A stretch of DNA of 64,000 nt from NCBI RefSeq assembly GCF_016102005.1, contig NZ_JACFPL010000001.1, positions 803,401-867,400 of the forward strand, written 5' to 3'. Every line of letters begins with the position of its first letter. Within the stretch, counting starts at the first letter, position 1. Position numbers and translations under genes: made by a program. This DNA is from Bifidobacterium choladohabitans (lineage in GTDB: Bacteria > Actinomycetota > Actinomycetes > Actinomycetales > Bifidobacteriaceae). The notes below the pieces were generated by a model. It saw nothing but the letters and a program-made list of their open reading frames with translations. It was not told where the DNA came from and made no database searches. Positions 36,437 through 44,875 of this stretch are shown here, one piece after another.

Positions 36437-36939
36437 GCCCTGCATCCTTCACTGGCTTCAAGCTGTTGGACCAATTGATGCTTGGACCCGTCGACAAACT
36501 GCAACCCCGGCTGTACCTGTGCATCAAGGCCTCCGGCGGTCTTTCCGGTCTTGTGCATAAGGTCACGGAAGAGCCTGTCCACTTGCTCCTCCAACTGCTT
36601 GTAAGTGGCCGTGGCAGCGCTGGTTTTGGCGCGCATGACCAGATCACAGGAGGATGGCAGCAGGTCCTCCTTGGATCCGGCAAGTTGCCTGAATCTGCGC
36701 TTGACCTTGTTCCTGGTCACAGCCTTACCCACATTTTTGGATACAGCGAGCCCCATGCGGCGTCTGCCTGCAGGCAGGATGTCATGCCGCCCTTCACGCA
36801 CAGCCGATGTCACCGGCAGCGGGGTCGCCGTCCGGTCAGATCCGGGTATCAAGTAATGTATGACCAGATCCCTGCTGCTGACCCGATGGCGTCGCCTGAG
36901 CACCGCCGTGAACTCCCGGTGGCTCCTCAGCCGCTCCAC
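36433..36939 (-). CDS. rnpA: Ribonuclease P protein component
   Basis: The protein has 168 residues, against about 115-130 for most RnpA. Core motifs are RLRSHREFTAVLRRR, GLAVSKNVGKAVTRNKVKRRFR (the RNR basic motif) and DLVMRAKTSAATATYKQLEEQVDRLF. The extra about 45 residues at the C-terminus are variable. The start is GTG 36939; the expected first residues match the family. It binds the 5' leader of pre-tRNA with the RNase P RNA, which is not in this window. The stop overlaps the yidD start. Confidence 0.93.
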   Translation of the reverse strand: MERLRSHREFTAVLRRRHRVSSRDLVIHYLIPGSDRTATPLPVTSAVREGRHDILPAGRRRMGLAVSKNVGKAVTRNKVKRRFRQLAGSKEDLLPSSCDLVMRAKTSAATATYKQLEEQVDRLFRDLMHKTGKTAGGLDAQVQPGLQFVDGSKHQLVQQLEASEGCRA

Positions 36940-36965
36940 CTTCTGAAAAGGGATTGGGATCCGAT

Positions 36966-37100
36966 TCAGGCGGAGAGGGTCCGACGACCCTTGGCCCGGC
37001 GGCGGTTGATCAGTGCACGACCGGAGCGGGTGCGCATGCGAGCGCGGAATCCGTGCTTCATGTGACGACGGCGATTGTTGGGCTGGAATGTCCTCTTCAT
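36966..37100 (-). CDS. rpmH: 50S ribosomal protein L34
   Basis: This 44-residue protein is easily missed because of its size. The sequence starts [19 protein letters not shown], ends KGRRTLSA, and matches the universal L34 pattern throughout. The ATG is at 37100 and the stop at 36966-36968. It is the first gene of the leftward rpmH-rnpA-yidD-yidC-jag operon and divergent from dnaA. Confidence 0.97.
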   Translation of the reverse strand: MKRTFQPNNRRRHMKHGFRARMRTRSGRALINRRRAKGRRTLSA

Positions 37101-37431
37101 AATTCGTTGCTCCCGTGTGTAGACATACTCGAGTACGGCTCGTTATGAGTCAAGCTATATCACGGTACACATGAGCCGGGACGGAGTCAAACGAGCCCCC
37201 ACCATCCAGCTGGCGAGAACCGCTCCATACCCTGTACAAACCCTGTCATAGAGGGAGAAAGAGCATCTTTACTTATCCACAAATTACATCACTGTTATTC
37301 ACATTCGGCGCAGATACAACACGCTATCCTGTGGATAACCGCGCAAAGTCGGTGTAACAATGGGCTACTGTCTACTTTGAGAGAAGCAGGAAGACCGGGA
37401 AATCCGTCGTCGAGAAGAGAGGAGCACACTG
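37101..37431. other. rpmH-dnaA intergenic region with DnaA boxes
   Basis: The 331-bp gap between divergent rpmH and dnaA has DnaA boxes TTATCCACA (37273-37281), TTATTCACA (37295-37303) and TGTGGATAA (37330-37338). They fit autoregulation of dnaA and/or an accessory part of the origin. The dnaA ribosome-binding site is GAGGAG at 37418-37423. Confidence 0.7.
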
Positions 37432-39174
37432 ATGGCGCAGGATCCGCTGGATGCCGCTGCCCAGGCCAAGAGAATCTGGGATTCGGTCCTGCAGGTGCTC
37501 CGCTACAGCAGCTCACTGACCTCAAGGGACAAGGGCTGGCTTGAGGACATCACCCCAGAGGCGGTCTTCGGCACCACCATCGTTCTGCGGGTCTCCTCCA
37601 AGGCCACCCAGGAGGCTGTGCAGGGACCGCTCAGCCAGCCGCTCCTCAATGCACTGCAGCTGGTCACCAACCAGGAAATGTTCCCGGCCATCAAAATCGT
37701 ATATCCGGAGCAGATGGCCAAGCAGAAGGCTGCCAATCAGCAGAACGACCAACGCGCCTCCGCCATGGCCAGCTCCGCCCCGGGCAGCGGCGAGTTCCGT
37801 CAGGTTCCCAGGCCTGCCGAGGATCCCTACGGCGACTACCGGCGTCAGAGCAGCGCCGACCGAGCTCCCAGCTCGGAGACCCGCCCGGACTGGCGGACCG
37901 AGACTGCTGAAACCTCCAAGTCCCCGATTGTTTCCGTCAACGACTTCCATGAAGGCACCTATGTGCCCATGACCTTGGATATGCAGGCCGAACTGTCCGA
38001 GCCCTCCCCCACTATGAGGCCAACGGCAGGCACTGATGCCGACCAGCCGAGTGAGACAGAGAGGACCGCATCCCGGCCCGCCTTCACCGTGCCTCGCTTC
38101 CCCATGAGCCAGAACCGGGTGGAGCGCGATCCACAGACCCACCTGAACAAAAACGCCACCTTCGACACCTTCGTCCCAGGCGACTCCAACCGCTTTGCGC
38201 GGACCGTGGCTCTGGCCGTGGCCGAAGGATCAGGCCAGGACTTCAACCCCTTGTGTATCTACGGCAGCTCGGGCCTGGGCAAAACACACCTGCTCAACGC
38301 CATCGGCAACTATGCCCTGGTCAAGGATCCCTCGCTCAAGGTCCGATACGTCAACTCGGAGGAATTCACCAACGAGTTCATCGATGCCCTGCAGAACTCC
38401 ACCCAGGGATCAGGCCAGATCGCAGAATTCAACCGCCGTTACCGGCAGGTGGATGTGCTCCTTATCGATGACATCCAGTTTCTGGGGGGCAAGGAAGCCA
38501 CCCTGGACCAGTTCTTCCACACCTTTAATGCCCTGCATGACGCCAACAAGCGTATCGTCATCGCATCGGACGTGGCGCCCAAGAATCTGAAAGGCTTCGA
38601 ATCACGACTGATCTCGCGCTTCGACTCGGGTCTGACCGTAGACGTCAAGCCGCCAGACCGGGAGACTCGGGTGGCCATCCTCAGAATGATGGCTTCCATG
38701 AACGGGGTCAGCATCCCCAACGAGGTTCTGGATCTGATCGCGGAACGCTTCACTGAGAACATCCGAGAGCTTGAGGGTGCCCTGACCCGTGTAACCGCCG
38801 TGGCCAGCCTCAATAATCAGCCGGTCACCACGGCCCTGGCCGAACAGACGCTGCAGGATTTCTTCTCTACGGATGTGGAGATCAAGCCCACTGACATCAT
38901 CTCCCAGGTGGCCAAGTACTTCCATCTGACCTTCGATGATATCGTCGGCCGCACCCGCACCAAGAACATCGCCCTGGCCCGGCAGATCGCCATGTATCTG
39001 GCCCGGGAAATGACCAGCATGTCCTTGGTAGACATCGGCGAGGTCTTTGGCGGCCGCGATCACACAACAGTCATGCATGCCTATACGCGCATATCCAACG
39101 AGATGCAGGAAAAGCGGGAGATTTACAACTACGTCATGGAGCTGACGGTCCGGCTCAAGCAGCCTCAGAACTGA
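37432..39174 (+). CDS. dnaA: Chromosomal replication initiator protein DnaA
   Basis: The protein has 580 residues. Domain I is at about 1-90. A long variable domain II (about 91-230) is rich in Ser, Pro and Thr, as in actinobacteria. The AAA+ domain III has Walker A GSSGLGKTHLL and Walker B LLIDDIQFLGG. The C-terminal DNA-binding domain IV ends with the box-recognition signature GGRDHTTVMHAY. It binds the DnaA boxes upstream and downstream of its own gene and opens the origin. The length is close to other actinobacterial DnaA proteins. Confidence 0.98.
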   Translation: MAQDPLDAAAQAKRIWDSVLQVLRYSSSLTSRDKGWLEDITPEAVFGTTIVLRVSSKATQEAVQGPLSQPLLNALQLVTNQEMFPAIKIVYPEQMAKQKAANQQNDQRASAMASSAPGSGEFRQVPRPAEDPYGDYRRQSSADRAPSSETRPDWRTETAETSKSPIVSVNDFHEGTYVPMTLDMQAELSEPSPTMRPTAGTDADQPSETERTASRPAFTVPRFPMSQNRVERDPQTHLNKNATFDTFVPGDSNRFARTVALAVAEGSGQDFNPLCIYGSSGLGKTHLLNAIGNYALVKDPSLKVRYVNSEEFTNEFIDALQNSTQGSGQIAEFNRRYRQVDVLLIDDIQFLGGKEATLDQFFHTFNALHDANKRIVIASDVAPKNLKGFESRLISRFDSGLTVDVKPPDRETRVAILRMMASMNGVSIPNEVLDLIAERFTENIRELEGALTRVTAVASLNNQPVTTALAEQTLQDFFSTDVEIKPTDIISQVAKYFHLTFDDIVGRTRTKNIALARQIAMYLAREMTSMSLVDIGEVFGGRDHTTVMHAYTRISNEMQEKREIYNYVMELTVRLKQPQN

Positions 39175-39588
39175 TACGACACGCAGATACCTGTGTGGAT
39201 TAACAGAAAAAGATATCCACCTACTTATCCCCGGATGTGGGCAAACCCTGGGAATAACCCACCGATTTTTCGGGGACAAGTGGTGAATTTGTAGCGAATA
39301 ACCACCAGACTTTTGTGGACAACTGGCCGAGAATCCTCGCTTGTGGATAACTTGACCTTTTATTCACATCAATCTCACCACTTATCCACATCACCCGGGT
39401 AATGCTCATCCACCTCGTTGCAAGGATTCGAAAACTTATCCACAGCATCCACCGAGCTTATTACGATGACTCTATGTATATTTATGCAATAGTCATCTTC
39501 ACACTCAAGCACATCCGTTCACTCCAACCACATAACCCGGCCTATTCGATAGAATGAGTCCAGTTCATTCGTCGACAAGAAGGCTCCC
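39175..39588. other. oriC: oriC, dnaA-dnaN intergenic region
   Basis: The 414-bp gap holds at least six good DnaA boxes: TGTGGATTA (39194), TGTGGACAA (39314), TGTGGATAA (39342), TTATTCACA (39360), TTATCCACA (39382) and TTATCCACA (39436). A weaker TGTGGGCAA lies at 39236. An AT-rich stretch (about 39473-39492) follows the boxes and is the likely unwinding element. The position and box number fit the chromosomal replication origin. Confidence 0.9.
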
Positions 39589-40713
39589 ATGAAAGTAGAA
39601 GTGAATTCATCCGCACTCTCGGATGCAGTGGCCTGGACCACGCGCATCATCCCCTCCCGACCGGCTTCGCCGATTCTGGCAGGCATCAGGATGGAAGCCT
39701 CTGACGGAACATTGAAGCTTTCCGCCTTCGACTACGAGGTTTCAGCAAGAAACCACATTGAGGCAGGCATTGACGAATCAGGAACGGCATTGGTGCTGGG
39801 CAAACTGCTGGCGGACATCACCAAATCCCTGCCATCAGAGAAGACCTACCTGTCTACCGAGGGATCCAAGATGACCATCACCTCGGGCAAATCCACTTTT
39901 TCCCTGCAGCTGATGCCCGACAGCGAATATCCCGACCTCCCTGCCGTGCCCGAGCCCATGGGCCAGGTGGATGCCGAAACCTTTATCCAGTCCATCTCCC
40001 AATCCATCGTCGCTGTTTCCCGGGAAGAGAGCCGTCCGGTCCTGACCAGCGTCAAGACCGAGATCACCGGGGACAAGGTGGTCATGACCGCCACCGACCG
40101 TTTCAGGCTGTCCCGTTCGAGCTTCACCTGGACTCCACGTGATGCCGACTTCTCCACCTCCATGCTGATCCGTGGCTCCCTGTTGCGGGACATCGCCCGG
40201 TCCCTGGATGAGCACCAGAACGTGACCATGGATTACGAGGCTGACAACCCCACCATCATGGGTGTGGAAAACGCCGGCAAGATATCCACTACCCAGCTGA
40301 TTGACGGGGAATTTCCGGCCGTGGATCGTCTCTTTTCGGATGAATACCCCATCCAGGCGGTCATCGCCCGGCAGGATCTGATTGACGCCATCAAGCGTGT
40401 GGCCCTGGTAGCCGAGCGCAACGCCCCCATTCGTATGGTCTTCTCCGGCAACGAGGTGACCCTGAGCGCCGGCACAGCTGACGAAGCACAGGCCCACGAG
40501 GTTCTGCAGGCGGATCTGGACGGCGAGGACATCACGGTGGCCTTCAATCCCAGCTACCTGATTGACGGGCTGGGCGCCATCGCCGAGCCCTTTGTCCGCA
40601 TCAAGATGACCTCGGCGGTCAAGGCCGTGGAGTTCAACGGTCAGCAGGAGCAGGATTCAGAGGAGTCCATGGACTACCGTTACCTGCTGGTACCCATGCG
40701 CTTCAACAACTGA
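39589..40713 (+). CDS. dnaN: DNA polymerase III beta subunit (sliding clamp)
   Basis: The protein has 374 residues, the usual length. Three clamp domains of the family can be followed: VEVNSSALSDAVAWT, then FIQSISQSIVAVSREESRPVLTSVKTE, then AVIARQDLIDAIKRVALVAERN. It ends YRYLLVPMRFNN, close to the standard C-terminal MPMR motif. AGAAGG precedes the ATG. It lies directly right of oriC and is followed 29 nt later by recF. Confidence 0.97.
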   Translation: MKVEVNSSALSDAVAWTTRIIPSRPASPILAGIRMEASDGTLKLSAFDYEVSARNHIEAGIDESGTALVLGKLLADITKSLPSEKTYLSTEGSKMTITSGKSTFSLQLMPDSEYPDLPAVPEPMGQVDAETFIQSISQSIVAVSREESRPVLTSVKTEITGDKVVMTATDRFRLSRSSFTWTPRDADFSTSMLIRGSLLRDIARSLDEHQNVTMDYEADNPTIMGVENAGKISTTQLIDGEFPAVDRLFSDEYPIQAVIARQDLIDAIKRVALVAERNAPIRMVFSGNEVTLSAGTADEAQAHEVLQADLDGEDITVAFNPSYLIDGLGAIAEPFVRIKMTSAVKAVEFNGQQEQDSEESMDYRYLLVPMRFNN

Positions 40714-40742
40714 CGCCCGGGCAGGTTCGAGGAACAATCGCC

Positions 40743-42005
40743 GTGCACATCTCCCGTCTGGTTCTGGATCACTTCCGTTCCTGGGAGCACTGTGTCCTCG
40801 ATCTGGAGCCCGGGGTGACCATTCTGGAGGGGCGCAATGGCCTGGGCAAGACCAACCTGGTCGAGGCCGTCGAGGTCCTGTCCACCGGCGGCAGCCATAG
40901 GACCTCGTCCTCTCTGCCCCTGGTGGAGCGTGGGCAGTCCAAGGCCACCATCAGAGCCAGGCTGGAGCAGGACGGGACCGCCACCGACTATGAGCTGACC
41001 ATTGCCGCCAAGGGAGCCAATCGCGGAAGAATCAACGGCGGGCCGTCCCTCTATCAGCGTGACCTGGTAGGTCGGGTGCCCTGCGTGACCTTCAGCCCCG
41101 AGGATCAATTGATGGTCTCCGGAGAGCCGGCAGCCAGGCGGGCCGTGCTGGATCAGGCCGGCAGCCAGCTCGATGCCGACTACTTCCAGGTTCGGCAGGA
41201 TTTTCGCCATGTGGCCAGGCAACGCGCCGCCCTGCTCAAGCAGCTCTCCCAGGCGGGCCATGACCCCTCAGGTGATGGGCGTGAAGCCGCCCTGTCAGGC
41301 CTTGAGGTATGGACCGGGCAGTTCATCCGCACCGGGCTGGATCTGAGCCGACGACGAGCGGCTCTGGTAGAGGCCCTGGACCAGCCCTTCAGCGATTTGT
41401 ATGGTCGGCTGGCAGGCCCCGATCAGGATGCCCGATTGACCTATCGGCCATCCCTGGAGGAGATCGGGCCCGATAAGCAGACCGGTCCCGAGGTCGCCGA
41501 GGCCGTCAGTCGTCACTTTCAACGGATATACCCGGGGGAAGTGGCCCGGGGCACCAATCTGATCGGCCCCCAGCGCGACGATCTGGCTTTCACCCTTAAC
41601 GGTATGCCTGCCAGGGAGTTCGCCTCCAACGGTGAGATGTGGACCCTGGCCCTGGCTCTGAGGCTGGCTCTGCTGCAGGTGGTCAAGGATCGTCGCTCTC
41701 TGGAGCCCATCGTTATTCTGGATGATGTCTTCGCCCAGTTGGATCGGGGCCGCAGGGACCAGATTCTGGACTTTGCCCGCCAACAGGACCAGGTGCTGAT
41801 CACCGTGGCCGCCGACAGCGATATTCCCTCCCTACAGGGAGCCAGGCTGGTGGATGTGTCCGGGCTGAGGCCTGTGCAGCCATCCGATCCGGCCGCCCAG
41901 GATCCGGCCATCGCCAGTGCCATGCAGGACCTGCGTCGAACCAGAGGGACGGCCCATGGCGACTCGGATACGTCGGATGAGGCGGAGGGGAACGACCTGT
42001 CATGA
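40743..42005 (+). CDS. recF: DNA replication and repair protein RecF
   Basis: The protein has 420 residues. It has the SMC-like ATPase features: N-terminal LVLDHFRSWEHCVLDLEPG, Walker A LEGRNGLGKTNLVEAVEVLS, a signature region near ASNGEMWTLALALRLALL, and Walker B PIVILDDVFAQLD. It loads RecA at gaps. The start is GTG 40743. The C-terminal 45 residues are a variable acidic tail. The stop overlaps the next start (ATGA). Confidence 0.96.
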   Translation: MHISRLVLDHFRSWEHCVLDLEPGVTILEGRNGLGKTNLVEAVEVLSTGGSHRTSSSLPLVERGQSKATIRARLEQDGTATDYELTIAAKGANRGRINGGPSLYQRDLVGRVPCVTFSPEDQLMVSGEPAARRAVLDQAGSQLDADYFQVRQDFRHVARQRAALLKQLSQAGHDPSGDGREAALSGLEVWTGQFIRTGLDLSRRRAALVEALDQPFSDLYGRLAGPDQDARLTYRPSLEEIGPDKQTGPEVAEAVSRHFQRIYPGEVARGTNLIGPQRDDLAFTLNGMPAREFASNGEMWTLALALRLALLQVVKDRRSLEPIVILDDVFAQLDRGRRDQILDFARQQDQVLITVAADSDIPSLQGARLVDVSGLRPVQPSDPAAQDPAIASAMQDLRRTRGTAHGDSDTSDEAEGNDLS

Positions 42006-42499
42006 AGGCGCCCATGGTTGAGACACTGCACCTGGATCAGCGTCGGTTGCCGGCCCTGGTCTTCGAGGGTTGCACCCGACGGGCCGCCACTCGTCGGCAG
42101 CGGGAGGACAATTCCCGCAAGGCCTGGTACGCATTTGGCAAGCCCGGCCGCGACCCAGCCAAACTTGGAGGCGTGGTGACCAGCCTGGCTGCCGGAAACG
42201 GGTGGACCAGCCATCTGAAGGTGGCCCGGCTGCGCAACCAGTGGGACAGTGTGGTGGGACCCGGCATCGCCGCCCATTCGAGGGTGGTTTCCTACCGGGA
42301 TGGCGTGCTGATCATTCAGGCGCAGACCACGGTCTGGGCCACCCAGCTGACCTACCTGGTTCCCCAGCTCAAGGCGACCATTGTCAGGCGGCTGGGCATG
42401 CCGGTCAAGCAGATCCGGGTGACCGGCCCCCACAACTATAGCTTCCGCCGTTCACGGTTCGATCCGCCGGGCCGAGGCGTACGCGACACCTACGGGTGA
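42002..42499 (+). CDS. DUF721 (DciA-like) protein
   Basis: The protein has 165 residues. The DUF721 core is at about 60-150 (LKVARLRNQWDSVVGPGIAAHSRVVSYRDGVLIIQAQTTVWATQL). The family includes DciA, which loads the replicative helicase in many bacteria that lack DnaC/DnaI. The location between recF and gyrB, coupled to recF by ATGA, is the standard actinobacterial one and supports a replication role. An internal ATG at 42014 is an alternative start. Confidence 0.88.
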   Translation: MKAPMVETLHLDQRRLPALVFEGCTRRAATRRQREDNSRKAWYAFGKPGRDPAKLGGVVTSLAAGNGWTSHLKVARLRNQWDSVVGPGIAAHSRVVSYRDGVLIIQAQTTVWATQLTYLVPQLKATIVRRLGMPVKQIRVTGPHNYSFRRSRFDPPGRGVRDTYG

Positions 42500-42710
42500 A
42501 CCCATAATCTGCGAATACCGTTTTGCCAGCTTTCTGTAAGCCTAAAGTCCCCTAGCGCTGGTAATCTATAGGTTATAGGGTCAAACGCTTCCAAGGCCCC
42601 TTTATGGACGATTTGGAACCTGGTGACCATGACTCGATCCCCCGCTCGACTACGAACGGAAGCCGCTTTGTCGTCAGTGGCCGACGATGGGGGTGCAGAA
42701 AGGACTATCC

Positions 42711-44831
42711 GTGGCAGAACTCAACACTGACCCGTCCCGGACCCCGCAAGAGGGTCGGGAGCATGAGGAGGACAAGCCTCAGGATGACGGTATGACGGGC
42801 CAGGATCAGCTGGACGACGCGCAGCTGGATGACTCGCTTTCCCCAGAGCATTATGACGCCAGCGATCTGAAGGTGCTGGAGGGGCTGGAGGCGGTCCGCG
42901 TCCGTCCCGGCATGTACATCGGCTCGACGGGCCCTAGGGGCCTGCATCACCTGGTCTACGAGATCGTCGACAACTCGGTCGACGAGGCCCTGGCCGGGTA
43001 CGCCGACCATATTGAAGTCACCATTCTGCCTGACAACGGCATCCGCGTGGACGACAACGGCCGCGGCATCCCTGTGGACGAGGTGCCGGGCGAGGGCAAG
43101 AGCGGTGTCGAGGTGGTGATGACCAAGCTGCATGCCGGCGGCAAGTTCGGAGGCGGCGGCTACGCGGTCTCAGGCGGTCTGCACGGCGTGGGCATCTCCG
43201 TGGTCAACGCCCTGTCCACCCGTATCGATGTCCAGGTGCGTCGGCAGGGCTACCACTGGCATCAGAACTTCCACAACCAGAAGCCCACCGCTCCCCTGTC
43301 CAGGGACCAGGCCATGGGGCCGGACGAGAGCACCGGCACCTCGGTGACCTTCTGGGCCGATCCCAAAATCTTCGAGACCACGGTCTATGACTTCGAGACC
43401 CTGCGCAGCCGCTTCCAGCAGATGGCCTTCCTCAACAAGGGCCTGCGGATCACCCTGACCGACCTGCGTCCCAATGACCAGGCCGGCGACGAGGTGGCGG
43501 GCGAGGAGCAGACCCCGGAGCAGAAGGGCCAGTCCGTCAGCTACCAGTACGCCAACGGCATCAAGGACTATGTGGACTACCTGGTCAAGGTCAGGAAGGC
43601 CACGCCTGTGGAGGCCGAGGTCATCGACTTCGAGGCCGAGGACCTGAAGCTGGGCATCTCCGCCGAGGTGGCCATGCAGTGGACCACCGCCTACTCGGAG
43701 TCGGTGCACACCTTCGCCAACACCATCGCGACCACCGAGGGCGGTACCCATGAAGAGGGGTTCCGAGCGGCCCTGACCAGCATGATCAACCGCTACGCCA
43801 GGGACAAGAACATCCTCAAGGACAAGGATGACAACCTCTCTGGCGACGACGTGCGCGAGGGGCTGACCGCCGTGGTCTCCGTCAAGCTGACCAACCCACA
43901 GTTCGAGGGCCAGACCAAGACCAAGCTGGGCAACTCCGAGGCCAAGACCTTCGTCCAGCGGGTCATGACCGAGAGGCTGAGCGACTGGTTCGACGCCCAC
44001 CCAGGCCAGGCCAAGGCCATCATCCAGAAGGCCATGGAGGCCTCCCGGGCCAGGATCGCAGCCAAGAAGGCCCGCGAGAACACCCGTCGCAAGTCAATCT
44101 TCGAGACCGCCGGCATGCCCGACAAGCTCAAGGACTGCCAGTCCAGCGACCCCGAGGAGTGCGAGCTGTTCATCGTGGAGGGCGACTCCGCAGGCGGCTC
44201 GGCCATCCAGGGGCGCAACCCCATGACCCAGGCCATCCTGCCCCTGCGCGGCAAGATCCTCAACACGGAGCGGGCCAGTCTGGACCGCATGATGAAGTCC
44301 GACACCATCGAATCCCTGATCACGGCTGTGGGCGGCGGATACGGCGAGGACTTCAACATCGACAAGGTGCGCTACCACAAGGTCATCATCATGGCCGACG
44401 CCGATGTGGACGGCGCCCACATCGCCACCCTGAATCTGACCCTCTTCTTCCGCTACATGCGGCCCATGATCGAGGCCGGCTACGTCTACGTGGCCATGCC
44501 ACCGCTCTACCGGCTCAAGTGGACCAAGGGGCCCCACAGCTTCGTCTACACCGATGCCGAGCGCGACAGGGTCCTGGCCGAGGGCAAAGCCTCCGGCCGG
44601 CAGCTGCCCAAGGGCGAAGGAATCCAGCGCTACAAGGGTCTGGGCGAGATGAGCTATCAGGAGCTCTGGGAGACCACCATGGATCCGGAGCACCGCATCC
44701 TCAAGAAGATCCGCATCGATGACGCCGAGCAGGCCGACGAGACCTTCACCATGCTCATGGGCGACGAGGTCGAACCCCGGCGTCTGTTCATCCAGCGCAA
44801 CGCCCACGACGCCCGTTTCATCGACGCCTGA
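42711..44831 (+). CDS. gyrB: DNA gyrase subunit B
   Basis: The protein has 706 residues. The GHKL ATPase has SVDEALAGYADHIEVTI, DNGRGIPVD, GGKFGGGGYAVSGGLHGVG, and the transducer QTKTKLGNSE. The TOPRIM domain has IVEGDSAGGSA and MADADVDGAHIATL, and the C-terminal tail ends HDARFIDA. The GTG at 42711 was preferred over the in-frame ATG at 42687 because AAAGGA lies 8 nt before the GTG. A 40-residue acidic N-terminal extension precedes the conserved YDASDLKVLEGLEAVR start. gyrA follows after 44 nt. Confidence 0.97.
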   Translation: MAELNTDPSRTPQEGREHEEDKPQDDGMTGQDQLDDAQLDDSLSPEHYDASDLKVLEGLEAVRVRPGMYIGSTGPRGLHHLVYEIVDNSVDEALAGYADHIEVTILPDNGIRVDDNGRGIPVDEVPGEGKSGVEVVMTKLHAGGKFGGGGYAVSGGLHGVGISVVNALSTRIDVQVRRQGYHWHQNFHNQKPTAPLSRDQAMGPDESTGTSVTFWADPKIFETTVYDFETLRSRFQQMAFLNKGLRITLTDLRPNDQAGDEVAGEEQTPEQKGQSVSYQYANGIKDYVDYLVKVRKATPVEAEVIDFEAEDLKLGISAEVAMQWTTAYSESVHTFANTIATTEGGTHEEGFRAALTSMINRYARDKNILKDKDDNLSGDDVREGLTAVVSVKLTNPQFEGQTKTKLGNSEAKTFVQRVMTERLSDWFDAHPGQAKAIIQKAMEASRARIAAKKARENTRRKSIFETAGMPDKLKDCQSSDPEECELFIVEGDSAGGSAIQGRNPMTQAILPLRGKILNTERASLDRMMKSDTIESLITAVGGGYGEDFNIDKVRYHKVIIMADADVDGAHIATLNLTLFFRYMRPMIEAGYVYVAMPPLYRLKWTKGPHSFVYTDAERDRVLAEGKASGRQLPKGEGIQRYKGLGEMSYQELWETTMDPEHRILKKIRIDDAEQADETFTMLMGDEVEPRRLFIQRNAHDARFIDA

Positions 44832-44875
44832 GACGGACGCCCTCCCCTTTTCACCATTTGAGCTAAGGATCGATT

